From Prostheceraeus crozeri (Eukaryota > Platyhelminthes > Polycladida > Euryleptidae), in contig CAJQUW010016139.1 in assembly GCA_907163375.1 (NCBI GenBank), positions 30,734 through 94,733 of the forward strand: a DNA stretch of 64,000 nt. The letters run 5' to 3'. The notes below the pieces were generated by a model that worked only from the letters and a program-made list of their open reading frames with translations, did not search any database and had not been told where the DNA came from. Shown piece after piece: positions 1-9,007 of the stretch. The translations under genes and the position numbers were made by a program. The number at the start of each line of letters is the position of its first letter. Position 1 is the stretch's first letter.

Positions 1-1028
1 TTCCTATTGCCAGTCTGTTCTCAGATGTGTATCTAATATTGAATGACAAACAGATTGAAGGAGGGGATCGAGCATATCCATATGGAGCATATATACATAC
101 AATGACTCAATTTCAAAAGCAAGCTAAACAGTCACACTTGCAAGTTTCTGGGTGGTATGATGATCAGCAAGGGAAATTTGATGATGTCTCAAATACAGGG
201 TTGAAAAGACGAATGGATTTAACAGCGGATTCAAAGGAATTATACTTGAAAGGACCCGTCTATCTTGATTTCCTTCGTCAATCTAGATATCTGCTATCAC
301 AGGTTAAAATGCAAATAAAATTTATTCGTGCAAATCCTGAGTTCGCGTTAATGGCTTTTGGAGCTACAAACTATCAAGTCAACATAAGTAATGCCGTGCT
401 CAATGTAAGGCGAGTAACAATGAACCCGTCAGTCATCAACGAGCATGCGACAGGATTGAGGAAAAACAATGCAATATATCCAGTTAATCACAGTGTGTTG
501 ACAAACTTCACAATTGGTGCGGGATCATCCTCACATGCCTACCCAAATCTTTTTCCCACTGCAATGCCAAAGGCGGTGTATATCACATTTGTGGAAAATG
601 AGGCATTCATTGGTGCTTTTGAAAAGAATCCATTCAATTTCCAACACTTTAATGTTAGCAAACTAGCACTCTATCAGGATGGGAAATTTGTATCTTGCAA
701 AGCATATGAGCCTAATTTCAAAGATGGCAAATTCGCACGTGAATATGGTTCTATTTTCACCGCCCTCAACATGTTTAATACAGACGATTCAAATGGAATT
801 ACAATGGATATGTACAAGAATGGCTACTTCTTCATTATGTACAACCTCACAGCAGATGCAGATCTAGGTGGTGAAAGCGTAGGAGTTACAAAGCCTGGAA
901 ATCTACGACTGGAGGTATCATTTGAGTCACCTTTGAAGAAAACAATTACTTGTCTCATTTATGCTATCTATGATAGCAAAGTTGAGATAACAAGAATGAG
1001 AGACGTGACTGTCAGCTATCAGAGATGA
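1..1028 (+). CDS. Hexon-like major capsid protein (F54H12.2 family), 5'-truncated by window edge
   Basis: The frame is open from base 3 and has no start codon in the window, so the N-terminus lies upstream; the GTG at 27 is internal. About 341 residues are visible. The protein matches the invertebrate 'F54H12.2-like' family, the double-jelly-roll major capsid protein of Polinton/adintovirus-like elements. Signatures are the YPYGAY motif near the N-terminus, the GPVYLDF block, a basic VRRVTMNP stretch and the KNPFNFQHF block in the second half. It would form the pseudohexameric capsomers of the virion. Its stop overlaps the protease start by 4 nt (ATGA at 1025-1028), suggesting co-transcription. 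No internal stop or frameshift is seen. Family assignment is by recognition of conserved blocks. Confidence 0.85.
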   Translation, partial: PIASLFSDVYLILNDKQIEGGDRAYPYGAYIHTMTQFQKQAKQSHLQVSGWYDDQQGKFDDVSNTGLKRRMDLTADSKELYLKGPVYLDFLRQSRYLLSQVKMQIKFIRANPEFALMAFGATNYQVNISNAVLNVRRVTMNPSVINEHATGLRKNNAIYPVNHSVLTNFTIGAGSSSHAYPNLFPTAMPKAVYITFVENEAFIGAFEKNPFNFQHFNVSKLALYQDGKFVSCKAYEPNFKDGKFAREYGSIFTALNMFNTDDSNGITMDMYKNGYFFIMYNLTADADLGGESVGVTKPGNLRLEVSFESPLKKTITCLIYAIYDSKVEITRMRDVTVSYQR

Positions 1029-1474
1029 GTAACTTAAGCAACATAGAAATCTTGAGGAAAATGAGGAAAGCTCATCCCTACTCCAAGACAATATTTCTCA
1101 ATGTCTTTTCTAGAGATAATTTACCTGATTCAATTCCTTTCTATCCTTGTTCACTTATCATCAATACGGATACCAACAATCTTCCCGGAAAACATTGGAT
1201 TGCTGTATACATCAATCGTTATAAAGTTGCCGAATATTTTGACTCTCTTAATCAACCTCGTTTACATGATAACGCATTATGGATGAACAGGTTTTCCTGG
1301 ACTGTTAGGAAAGTGACATCGTTCCCACTTCAAAGTAATACATCTCTAATGTGCGGTGGCTATGTACTCTATTTTGTCAACGAGAGACCATTGAAAAATA
1401 ACTGTAAAAGTGCTTTAGAACTATTTTCAAAAAACTGTGATAAAAATGATGTAATTCTTACTAAAATATGTTGA
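1025..1474 (+). CDS. Adenain-like capsid maturation cysteine protease
   Basis: This 149-aa protein has the layout of the adenovirus/Polinton maturation protease (C5/Ulp1-like fold). Candidate catalytic residues are His57 in the KHWIAVY motif, Asp73 in EYFDSL, the oxyanion Gln103, and Cys110 in MCGGYVL. The 7-residue Gln-to-Cys spacing equals that of adenovirus protease. The PGKHW and YFDS blocks are typical of the family. It would cleave capsid and core precursors during virion maturation. It starts inside the capsid gene's stop (ATGA overlap) and is followed by an AATAAA at 1486-1491. It is short compared with adenain (about 204 aa) but complete through the catalytic Cys, with no lesion. Confidence 0.87.
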   Translation: MSNLSNIEILRKMRKAHPYSKTIFLNVFSRDNLPDSIPFYPCSLIINTDTNNLPGKHWIAVYINRYKVAEYFDSLNQPRLHDNALWMNRFSWTVRKVTSFPLQSNTSLMCGGYVLYFVNERPLKNNCKSALELFSKNCDKNDVILTKIC

Positions 1475-1485
1475 AACAGTTTTGA

Positions 1486-1491
1486 AATAAA
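1486..1491 (+). terminator. Polyadenylation signal for capsid/protease genes
   Basis: AATAAA lies 12 nt after the protease stop, followed by T-rich sequence. It fits 3' end formation of the + strand capsid-protease transcript. Confidence 0.55.
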
Positions 1492-1555
1492 GTTTTATGT
1501 TGTATCATTAACTTGCTCTCTTTTTCCAAAACAAGGGTTTATAAGGAAAACAAAA

Positions 1556-1636
1556 AACATGCTCATATTTCATTATCTATTCACATATATACAAAAAAAA
1601 ACATGTTCACATTTCATTATCTATCCACATATATAC
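1556..1636. repeat. Tandem direct repeat, about 38 bp x 2
   Basis: Two near-identical copies of a unit containing CATATTTCATTATCTAT followed by CACATATATACAAAA lie between the convergent + strand protease gene and the - strand TBP-like gene. The copies differ at a few bases. No function is evident. Confidence 0.7.
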
Positions 1637-1641
1637 AAAAT

Positions 1642-2211
1642 CTACAATTTGGTTTTCATGAAACATTTTTTCAAATCACATATGATGGGAGGCACATCAC
1701 TTATGTCTTTAATGCCGGTTATCACAATCTTTCCATTATGGAACACATGAACATGATATGGATGCCAGTTAGTCAATTGAGCAGCTGGAAATAACTCCAC
1801 TTCATAAGTTAGGTTATGTGATGATGTAACTTTACGGAAATCATAGTGATAGTGTAATTCACATAACACGGTCATTGTCTTCACTTTCCAATCAGATAAT
1901 GAATCACCAAGTAAATGTTCCAAAGTTAAGTGTAAATATGAGAGATCACCCTCCATGACCCTTCCAATACATTGGATTGTTCCATTTGGAAAGAATAGGA
2001 TAGTGAGAGATCTATCCTTCCTCTGAATCCTCCATGTTAACATTGAGGGTCTTCCAAGATGTAAGCTCGTTGTCGGCTTCAATTTGCGTTTTATCAGTAA
2101 CCATTGTTTTCGGTTGGGTATATTCCTCTCGATCTCTTGTAGATTGAGTTTTGACTTTGCTTTTGTAGTTAACATCCGATTTACAACTTCCAACCGTTTG
2201 ATGTCCTCCAT
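1642..2211 (-). CDS. TATA-binding-protein-like protein with two-repeat saddle fold (viral element)
   Basis: This 189-aa ORF can be read as two tandem TBP repeats. Repeat 1 (about residues 9-105) has a W-R-I strand followed by ILFFPNGTIQCIG, matching the TBP pattern LIF-x-SGK-hhxTG. Repeat 2 (about 108-189) has YEVELFP followed by VHVFHNGKIVITG, matching the second-repeat YEPELFPG and IF-x-SGK-hhLTG blocks. Phe73/74 and Phe157 fall where TBP places DNA-kinking phenylalanines. Total length equals the TBP core (about 180 aa). It may direct transcription of the element's TATA-containing promoters; that role is inference. Its 5' 200 nt overlap the 3' end of the next - strand ORF in another frame. 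TBP-like proteins are known in asfarviruses and other large DNA viruses but are not standard Polinton genes. Confidence 0.65.
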   Translation of the reverse strand: MEDIKRLEVVNRMLTTKAKSKLNLQEIERNIPNRKQWLLIKRKLKPTTSLHLGRPSMLTWRIQRKDRSLTILFFPNGTIQCIGRVMEGDLSYLHLTLEHLLGDSLSDWKVKTMTVLCELHYHYDFRKVTSSHNLTYEVELFPAAQLTNWHPYHVHVFHNGKIVITGIKDISDVPPIICDLKKCFMKTKL

Positions 2212-2434
2212 CTTTAATGAATGACGTTATCTGTGGTAGTATCTCCCTTGTAAAGGTTTCCCATGTGACGTCACTGAAACGAAAAAATCGATATTCAACA
2301 TCTTCACGTTTTGGTGAACAGACGTATAGTTTGACTGATGAATCACACTTTATCCATACCTTGTCATCGAGAGGAATCTTGATCCGAGTCTTATGGTTGT
2401 CAATGAGATCCGCAAAGTCTTTCAGTGAAGGCAA
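2012..2434 (-). CDS. Small basic/hydrophilic protein, possibly PC4-like
   Basis: The ORF encodes 140 aa. Residues about 17-70 form a compact strand-rich segment (KIPLDDKVWIKC, then VEYRFFRFS, then WETFTREILPQI) that resembles the PC4/p15 single-stranded-DNA-binding coactivator pattern: beta strands, an 'RFS/SLS' turn, then Trp and an amphipathic helix. This match is weak and needs a profile search. Residues about 75-140 are hydrophilic, K/T/E-rich and probably disordered; this half overlaps the TBP-like ORF in another frame. The ORF lies downstream of the polymerase on the same strand, after the hairpin cluster. If both calls are right, two transcription-factor-like proteins sit in one overlapping gene pair. 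Confidence 0.4.
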   Translation of the reverse strand: MPSLKDFADLIDNHKTRIKIPLDDKVWIKCDSSVKLYVCSPKREDVEYRFFRFSDVTWETFTREILPQITSFIKDGGHQTVGSCKSDVNYKSKVKTQSTRDREEYTQPKTMVTDKTQIEADNELTSWKTLNVNMEDSEEG

Positions 2435-2633
2435 TGAGTCAATACTAATGCAAACGCCACGATGTTTTCGATCACTATTTGCTATTGAATGACGAAATGC
2501 TACTCTTTAGAATTTGTTATGTGAACGTTTTGAACGTCACTAAGTTTCCATGTTCTAATGTAATGAGGCATGTTCCGAAAGCTATGTTTCAAATTTAGGT
2601 TTAATGTTTGTCTAAAGTTTGTTATTTTATTAG

Positions 2634-2803
2634 CTCAACATATCGGAATGATGTTGAGTACAAATTCTTCACATATTCATTCACATTAGGACTACCTATT
2701 TATTAGTAATCATTTCTACATATCGGAAAGATGTAGAAATTTCAATTTTAGTAAGACTACTTATGTATTAGTAAGTGTTGCTACATGTCGGAAGATGCAG
2801 CAA
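2634..2803. repeat. Three tandem hairpins with conserved loop and covarying stems
   Basis: Hairpins lie at 2634-2658, 2712-2740 and 2778-2803. Each has an 8-10 bp stem ending in CAT/ATG around a loop reading TCGGAA plus 1-3 bases on the + strand. Stem bases differ between copies but stay paired: C-G against T-A, A-T against T-A, and T-A against G-C. The one imperfect pair of the third copy becomes G.U only in - strand RNA. The spacers share GACTACnTA and TATTAGTAA. The cluster lies between the polymerase 3' end and the start of the small PC4-like ORF on the - strand, so it could be a 3' UTR or 5' leader structure, or protein-binding iterons in DNA. Confidence 0.7.
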
Positions 2804-2850
2804 TCGCAAGATCTATTACAAGTGGAATATTATATTGTTTTTATTTAGAC

Positions 2851-4053
2851 TTATTCTACGTCACCTGTGACAGGAAGGCATCTCCTTCTCTTCGAAGGTG
2901 GGGGAAGACCTAGGCTATAGTGTCCATATGGTAATGATAAATTTTTATCCAGCCAACAGCGCTTATCCTCCCAAAGTGAAAGACCTCGCTTCCTAAATGA
3001 TTTTGTGCTAACTATGTGATTTTTTGAATTTATAATTGTCATATCTTCAGTTGTATCATTCTCACTATAATAGACACTCCTATAGTCATCATGTTTCAAT
3101 TTTTTAACTGCTGCTCTCTGAATTCCTGTTGCACGTTTGATGCTATGATTCGTAGAGTCTAGATATTTCATGGAATACATTTTCGGTTTTAGTAGGATCA
3201 TTTCCTCAAGCAACTTTCCAGCACACTCATCCTTAAAACAACCTAATCTAGCTTTGTTTGTAGTTGAGTATAGTCGGTGATGACTGTCATAGTTTGAAGA
3301 GTCAAACTTTTCACCGAAGTATAGAAGTATATCTTCCAGACGGACAGATGGTGATGTGTATAAACATAGGAAGAAACTGTCGGTATCACCTCCACAAAGC
3401 CGCGTTCTATTTATCAGTGGACATCCTTTTAGATCATTGTAATATAATTGATACATTTCCAACTTACTATAGTCAAGTACTGCTTGACTAACATATATTA
3501 ATTTATTTAAAACTATTGAAGGTTTGTACATTTCCATACCAACCAGATCTTCATCAAATATTTTGTGTTGAACATAGAGAGGATGATTTGACAATTTCAG
3601 TAGTTGTTTCTCATTGTTGACTAGTTTAAATTTTTTCCTTCTCCTTACATTTTCCATTGTTTTACCATATAAAGAATTATTTTTCAATTTGTAGAATGAC
3701 TTTTCGAAGTCAGTGTTTGATCGAGCCCTCTTTTGAGAGTTCATATCAATGTATGTTTTTAACCAAGGCTTTTGTGTGAATTTTATGCCACTATGAATCT
3801 TCTTGATTCTCATGCCCATGGTCAAGTAAAATTTTAAAATTGAATAGTGGACTACATAATTTTCCTTATCAAATTGATGAAGCAGAAGTTTCTTGATAGA
3901 AGAAAAATGTGTATTTGGTCTTACTTTTTCATATAGATTTTTCATATAGTATGAAAACATTCTCTTTTCAATCATCTGCATTTCTGGAGCTAATGGGAAA
4001 TCGGCAGTGTCATCATGAATGGCTGCAGGATACTCTAAATCTAAATCAAAAAT
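2851..4053 (-). pseudogene. Protein-primed DNA polymerase B, C-terminal part (palm/thumb), after an in-frame TAG
   Basis: This part is in the same reading frame as the upstream exonuclease/motif A part but separated from it by one TAG at 4054-4056; the frame is open on both sides. The first Met after the stop is at 3981 (376 aa from there). It carries polymerase motif B (K-x3-NSLYGKTMEN) and motif C (GGDTDSFF, catalytic Asp pair region). A later block reads KPKMYSM, and a basic PPSKRRR stretch near the end could be a nuclear signal. It is typical of Polinton/adintovirus pPolB, which copies linear genomes from a protein primer. The nonsense codon would remove motifs B and C, so the copy is probably dead unless the stop is read through or is an assembly error. 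An AATAAA lies just after the stop (2840-2845, - strand). Confidence 0.82.
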
Positions 4054-5541
4054 CTAGCCGATTTCACCATCATCATCTATATTTTGAACATTTTCTTCAT
4101 TTAAAAAATTATCTAATTCACTTTCATTCAACCATTTGAAATTTGAGTGGGGTAGATTTCTACTGAGTGAAGAACCATAAAGGTTATTAACATCTAAGTA
4201 GGTCAAATGTCGACTTTCATGTGTATTATTTCCTAATTCTTCAATGCGTGCACGCGCTCGGTGAATGTTGGTGAAAGTCATACCCCCTCTAATTCCTCGT
4301 TCAAATAGATTGTACATATTTTCATCTTGTATGTAGTGTGGGGGATCATTGGAAGAGAAATTTAGTGCTGAGGTAAAGCTAAGATGTGGGAGACTGACAA
4401 AATGTACTGGGTCGACTTCATCCTCACGTTGACTCAATGCTCTAAACACTTCAAATATGTCTGCCAACAATAAAACATCTAACTTCAGATATGCCAGCAT
4501 GTAATCACCAAATGTGCTACAATTAAATTCAATCCACGCCTTGTTAGCGTGTTCATATTCACTATCGGAACAGTGCTCACGAGTAAGATCATTATAGAAT
4601 TCAAATTGTGGTGGTAGACAGTCTTCCGTCAACGTGTTTAAGTTTTTGAAGTATGAATATGGAAACACTCCCTTCTGATATAAAACATTATCACTTAATT
4701 GTGGAAATTCTACCCTTAATGTCTCTACATGCTCATACGTTTGCAAACCCTTGGCTAATTCACTCAAGGATGCACTTAGAAATTGATATGAGTCTAAGAA
4801 TTTTAGTTTAAAGTATACTGTCTTCCCTTTGTATTCATTTACAGGGACACTGGCGGATAAAGTTATATATTTTTCAGCAGTTGCTGCTACAACATCTAAT
4901 TTCCAAGACTTCATTCTTCCAATCGCTTTATAGCAAACGATGTGGCTATCATAATTTTTAAAATTGTGGAAAAATATGGGGAGCTCCCGTCTGTTAAGTC
5001 TTAACCGGAGATTGCATTTCCTACATAATGTTTGCCTATATCGTCCGGTGATATGATCATGATCACGAACTTTTATGACTTCATCGCTGAATTTTGATTT
5101 ACATTTGTTGCAACATTCTGCATTCTCGTGGCGTGCTTTTTCATCCGCTGACAGTGACATTGGCTGCCTAGTTGTTGCACATTGGTTGTCATATAAGTCT
5201 TGGGCTACAGTTTCTAAGTGGTGCAAGAAACTAATAATGCAATTTTCTCCCTCAAAGAGGTAATACTTGTTTTCAAATTTTGATTGAAGGGCATTATGCC
5301 AGACATGATAAGCTCCAATGGCCACAGGTTTATGTATTTTATTATCAATGTAGCACTCTATATCTGCATAAATTACTAAAGGAGGACTTAGTTGATATTC
5401 CATGCTACTTGTTAGTACTTTTAGATCCGATGGCATTTTTTCTATTTGTGCTTTTCCTCGAATACAAAACTGGAAGTGTCGTTCTAGTGTTGTTTTATAT
5501 GTGAATGACTGAGTGCATCTTTCGCAGAAGTATTTATGTCT
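4054..5541 (-). pseudogene. Protein-primed DNA polymerase B, exonuclease and motif A part
   Basis: The ORF with first Met at 5436 encodes 460 aa and stops at a TAG (4054-4056). Visible motifs are Exo I (YADIE, Asp25/Glu27), a treble-clef Cys/His block with C-x2-C then the DHDHITGRYR signature, Exo II (FHNFKNYDSH), Exo III (YLKLDVLLLAD) and polymerase motif A (YLDVNNLYG). This order is diagnostic of pPolB. The frame stays open upstream of Met 5436 and encodes a further C2H2-like finger at about 5460-5535, so translation probably enters from the overlapping upstream ORF through a -1 frame change at 5541-5547 rather than starting at 5436. The split from the C-terminal part is a single stop codon. 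Confidence 0.85.
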
Positions 5542-6707
5542 TTTAAAGTTCTCCTATACAATCTTGACAGCTTTGGAATTCCACAATAGTGTGCTGCTCC
5601 ATTGTTTAGAATTAGCAAAATATTAACCGTTTGCCTACCAGTAAAGTTACTATTGTAACGAACACCTTTGAGTCCATTTTCATAAAAGTGAATGTTAATT
5701 TTAATATCATTATTTTTCTCAAATTTTGGAATATCTTTGATTGATACTGGTGTGGAAATGCCTTCCATATTTAGCTCAGATGTCCACTCACTATATGATT
5801 TTACTTCATTCCTTGAATAAGGTACTTCATTATAATGCAATATTGATAAAACTGCATATAGGAAACAATCATTTGCATTTGAATTAACATTAATGACAGC
5901 TTCAGAGTTTCTTAACTTCTTTGGTAGAGGAAATGATTGTCCACCTGACAGTATTGGACTTGTTATTACATTGAACTCTATATTTTGTACATCATCTATA
6001 ATCCAATTGCTACCCTTTTTTGTGAAGGCTTCAATATGATTTATTAGACTATTTAGATGATCCTGAAACCAAGCATCATAGTCATAAATATAGTTTGAGG
6101 ATGATGAGGTAAAGTGTGCGAGAAAAGTTTCTTCTTCTTGAGGATTAGAACGGACATAACGAATTTGTGCAATCAGACGACCGCGCAATTGATAGCTCCT
6201 TAGTAAGTCAGACACTAAATTCCCTAACATGGAACGCATGCTTTCTAAGACTGGTGTTATGTCCACAGTAGGTGTTGTTGGCGTGATATCATACACACGT
6301 GCATGGCCATTGAGTGCGCTTTCACTGAGACTAACAGTTCCATAGTTATTATGCATATTCATCTCACTATTTGTGTTATGTACATTCATATGCTGTCGAA
6401 ATCTACTTATAGAGTTATACGTTTTGCCACACCGAGAGCAGTATTGCATAAAGTTTTGTATGTTAGTTGAAGCGCTGGTTGTTGGCTTAGAAGTAGATCT
6501 ATTTTGATTATTTGAATTTGACTCTGTTATGCTATCATTCGGTTTATTATTGCATACAAGTTTATGTCTCTTAAGATTATCCATCCTATTCGTCTTATAT
6601 GGACACTTGCTACATTGATACGTTTTTCCTAACTTACAAAATTTTTCATGTCGTTGCAAATTGCCTATGAGAGTGAACACTTTTCCACACTTGGTACAGA
6701 CAACCAT
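5484..6707 (-). CDS. N-terminal part of the polymerase polyprotein: C2H2 fingers plus Cys/His protease-like domain
   Basis: This ORF encodes 407 aa. Residues 1-52 hold two C2H2-type fingers (CTKCGKVF, then CSKCPYKT with HKLVC). A third lies at about residue 90 (CSRCGKTY with H-x3-H). A long linker follows. Residues about 290-390 form the domain that precedes pPolB in many invertebrate Polintons, with DCFLYAVLSIL (candidate Cys) and AAHYCGI (candidate His), suggesting a papain/OTU-like fold. The last about 20 residues (after 5541) are out of frame with the polymerase. The -1 frame from the T TTA AAA heptamer (5541-5547) enters the polymerase frame exactly. A TATATAA element upstream (about 6736-6745) may drive it. 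Confidence 0.75.
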   Translation of the reverse strand: MVVCTKCGKVFTLIGNLQRHEKFCKLGKTYQCSKCPYKTNRMDNLKRHKLVCNNKPNDSITESNSNNQNRSTSKPTTSASTNIQNFMQYCSRCGKTYNSISRFRQHMNVHNTNSEMNMHNNYGTVSLSESALNGHARVYDITPTTPTVDITPVLESMRSMLGNLVSDLLRSYQLRGRLIAQIRYVRSNPQEEETFLAHFTSSSSNYIYDYDAWFQDHLNSLINHIEAFTKKGSNWIIDDVQNIEFNVITSPILSGGQSFPLPKKLRNSEAVINVNSNANDCFLYAVLSILHYNEVPYSRNEVKSYSEWTSELNMEGISTPVSIKDIPKFEKNNDIKINIHFYENGLKGVRYNSNFTGRQTVNILLILNNGAAHYCGIPKLSRLYRRTLKDINTSAKDALSHSHIKQH

Positions 6708-6735
6708 GATTATTGATGAGGATTGAAATTAGCAA

Positions 6736-6746
6736 GCCCTTATATA
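6736..6746 (-). promoter_or_regulatory. TATA box for the polymerase locus
   Basis: On the - strand GTATATAAGG lies about 30 nt upstream of the first ATG (6707), a normal TATA-to-start distance with a very short leader. Confidence 0.5.
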
Positions 6747-6874
6747 CATCTACCATCTAATGACGTCAGCGTCATCACCAGCCAATACCATATGTTCCGA
6801 TCTGTTGTAAAGAGAAAACACATACAATTTTAACAATTATTTTTTTTCAAAATAGAAGAAAATAGAAGTCAAAG

Positions 6875-8915
6875 TTACAGTCTAACGCATTTGACAATAC
6901 CACTATGATATAGTTTTAGGTGACTGCAGCTGTCACTACAGCCACCCAAATCGTCCATCCTCGTAAGGCGCACTTTTCTGATCCCATTTTGGGAACAGTC
7001 GAGGTGGACAAGTGTCTCTTTATGGTGCTGTTGACTGGTGGTTACTTGGGAGGCCAACAGGAGGTTTGATTGAGTAATATTTCTTAGAGACTCAATCAAA
7101 CCTCTATTGTCCTCCTTCAACTTCACCTCGCGGGCCTCAACCTCCTTCAGGCGCTCTTGGCAACGACGGAGTTGTATCTCAACGTCTTCTTCTACTGTCG
7201 CGTCGAGATCGACATTATACTGTCGAACAGGGAGAGCAGCTGGAGGTGCGGGCGCAGCAGCGTGAGGGGAAGGATCTGCGGCTGGGATCGGAGAGGAAGG
7301 AGCTGCGGCTGGGATCGGAGAGGAAGGAGCTGCGGCTGGGATCGAAGAGGAAGGACGCAGTGGAGATAACGGAGCCAGTGTCATCATGGGCGATAAAGGA
7401 AGGCGCACACTCCAGCTCGGAGAAGCCCGGATGTGGCTGAACGAGACCTCCTCCTGAGATGCACACATCGCGGAGTCCTGTAATCGAAAGAAACAATTGT
7501 TTATCATCTATTTAGCATTTTACCATTGATGACATACAAAAGTGAATTTCTCTTACCTCCGGCTGGATTGTGACCTTCTGACCGGTTCCAACCTCTGTCT
7601 CACGGGGCAACGAGTCATTCTAAAAGATAAATCAATCTATTACAAACAAAAAACATATTTTAATAGAAAATTCTGTACTCATGCAGGAGACCAACTTTGA
7701 TACTTACATTTGTAACAGGATCATCATCCTCATCGGAAGAAGATGTCGGGGAAGAAGTCGCTGACGACGTTTCCTCATCAGATGAAGTCGCTGACGAGGT
7801 TTCATCGTCCTCTGATGAGGACTCCCGAATAGGATACGGCTTTTCCTCATAATCTTCCACCGATGTACTGGTCGCTGGCGTCGAAAGGAAACTTCGATGC
7901 TTCCTGAGGGACAGCGATCGCACAACCTGCAGAGAAAAATAATATAACATGCTCGCAACTCATTGAGAAGCATACATGTTCTTGGAAATACTTCATGCAT
8001 TGAGAAATATTATTGATAAATAACTAAACAATGACACTTACGGGACTGGGAAGACACTTCTTCTCCGGTGTAGGCAAACGGGGTATACTGTTCACACCTG
8101 TAAACAGCTGAAGAAAAGAACATATTCAATTTCACATAAAGAGCTAATGAATAACTTTAACACTTACATTTCTCAAGCATTCAGCCGCTTTCTCCTCTTC
8201 AAAACTGACACAAGTCTGTTGAGGCAACTCACTCTGAAATGTTGTGACAATGTTGAAATACTTTTTAAATGGTAGAATAATTAATGGAGTAAATGTATTC
8301 TCACATTTTTAGTGATGATCTTTTTTTGAATTAAGACCTTGGTCTTCTTAGGAGGAGGCATCTCATCATTATCCTGAAATATTTAAATGATATATGTTTT
8401 TATGCATAATGAACCCATAATTAATGTATTCGGTTTTAAGAAGCTATCCTTTGAAGGTATTATGTATGATTGGCAGAACTCACCTCAATATCACTTAAGG
8501 TGTCATCGATGAACTGTCGTGACTTGGGGGCTTTCTTTGGGACTCGGGACTTGACGGGTTTCTTTATTGCGGTAGGCTCCTCCACCTGTGAAAGGACACC
8601 TTCCATCGGCCTCTCCTTGTTGAATAATCGCTCCAACCTCCTCTTTTCAACCTTTGAGGTGAGGTTGATGCCCTTCCTCCCATTTTGCTGAGCACATGGC
8701 GTGTGCTTTTCAATGAATGCCTTAGAGGCTTCGGTATTTACCTTTTCATTGCTCCGTTTGTATGATTTGCAAGTTAGGCAATAAAGATATGTGCATTCAC
8801 TTTTGAAGATACAGTTCTTGTGACCGCTCTTATTGGCATGTCGAACGGGTATTTGGCATGTTTCACAGAAGTGAAAAATTAGCCGCTGTCGTGCAAGACT
8901 CTCTTGTCGGACCAT
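6875..8915 (-). CDS. Seven-coding-exon gene in the viral-element region: Cys/His N-terminus, acidic Ser-rich middle, Pro/Ala repeats and coiled coil
   Basis: Coding exons read from splice sites are 8915-8484, 8373-8305, 8233-8168, 8107-8042, 7926-7708, 7619-7557 and 7477-6875. Every junction has GT donors (GTGAGT, GTAAGT, GTAAGA) and AG acceptors, and every exon is a whole number of codons (144, 23, 22, 22, 73, 21 and 201 with stop): 504 aa, all introns phase 0 and 60-115 nt long. The start at 8915 is preferred because a TATAG acceptor sits just 5' of it, which excludes upstream in-frame Met 8972. Exon 1 has C17-x2-C20-x11-H32-x2-C35 and C46-x2-C49, a possible zinc-binding site. Exon 5 is a Ser/Asp/Glu-rich acidic tract. 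The last exon has three AAPSSPIP-type repeats, a charged heptad helix (about EEDVEIQLRR onward) and a Cys/His-rich tail. I do not recognise the family. Confidence 0.72.
7262..7350. repeat. 27-bp tandem repeat inside the last exon, about 3 copies
   Basis: The unit GAGAGGAAGGAGCTGCGGCT plus flanking bases repeats three times in frame and encodes the Pro/Ala repeats of the spliced gene. Confidence 0.75.
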
Positions 8916-9007
8916 CTCTATAGAAGAAAAAAATTTTATTATAATTTTATCTCTTATTAAATGAAAACTCATTTATATATCATCAACAAAACTTTATGAA
9001 GTACTAC

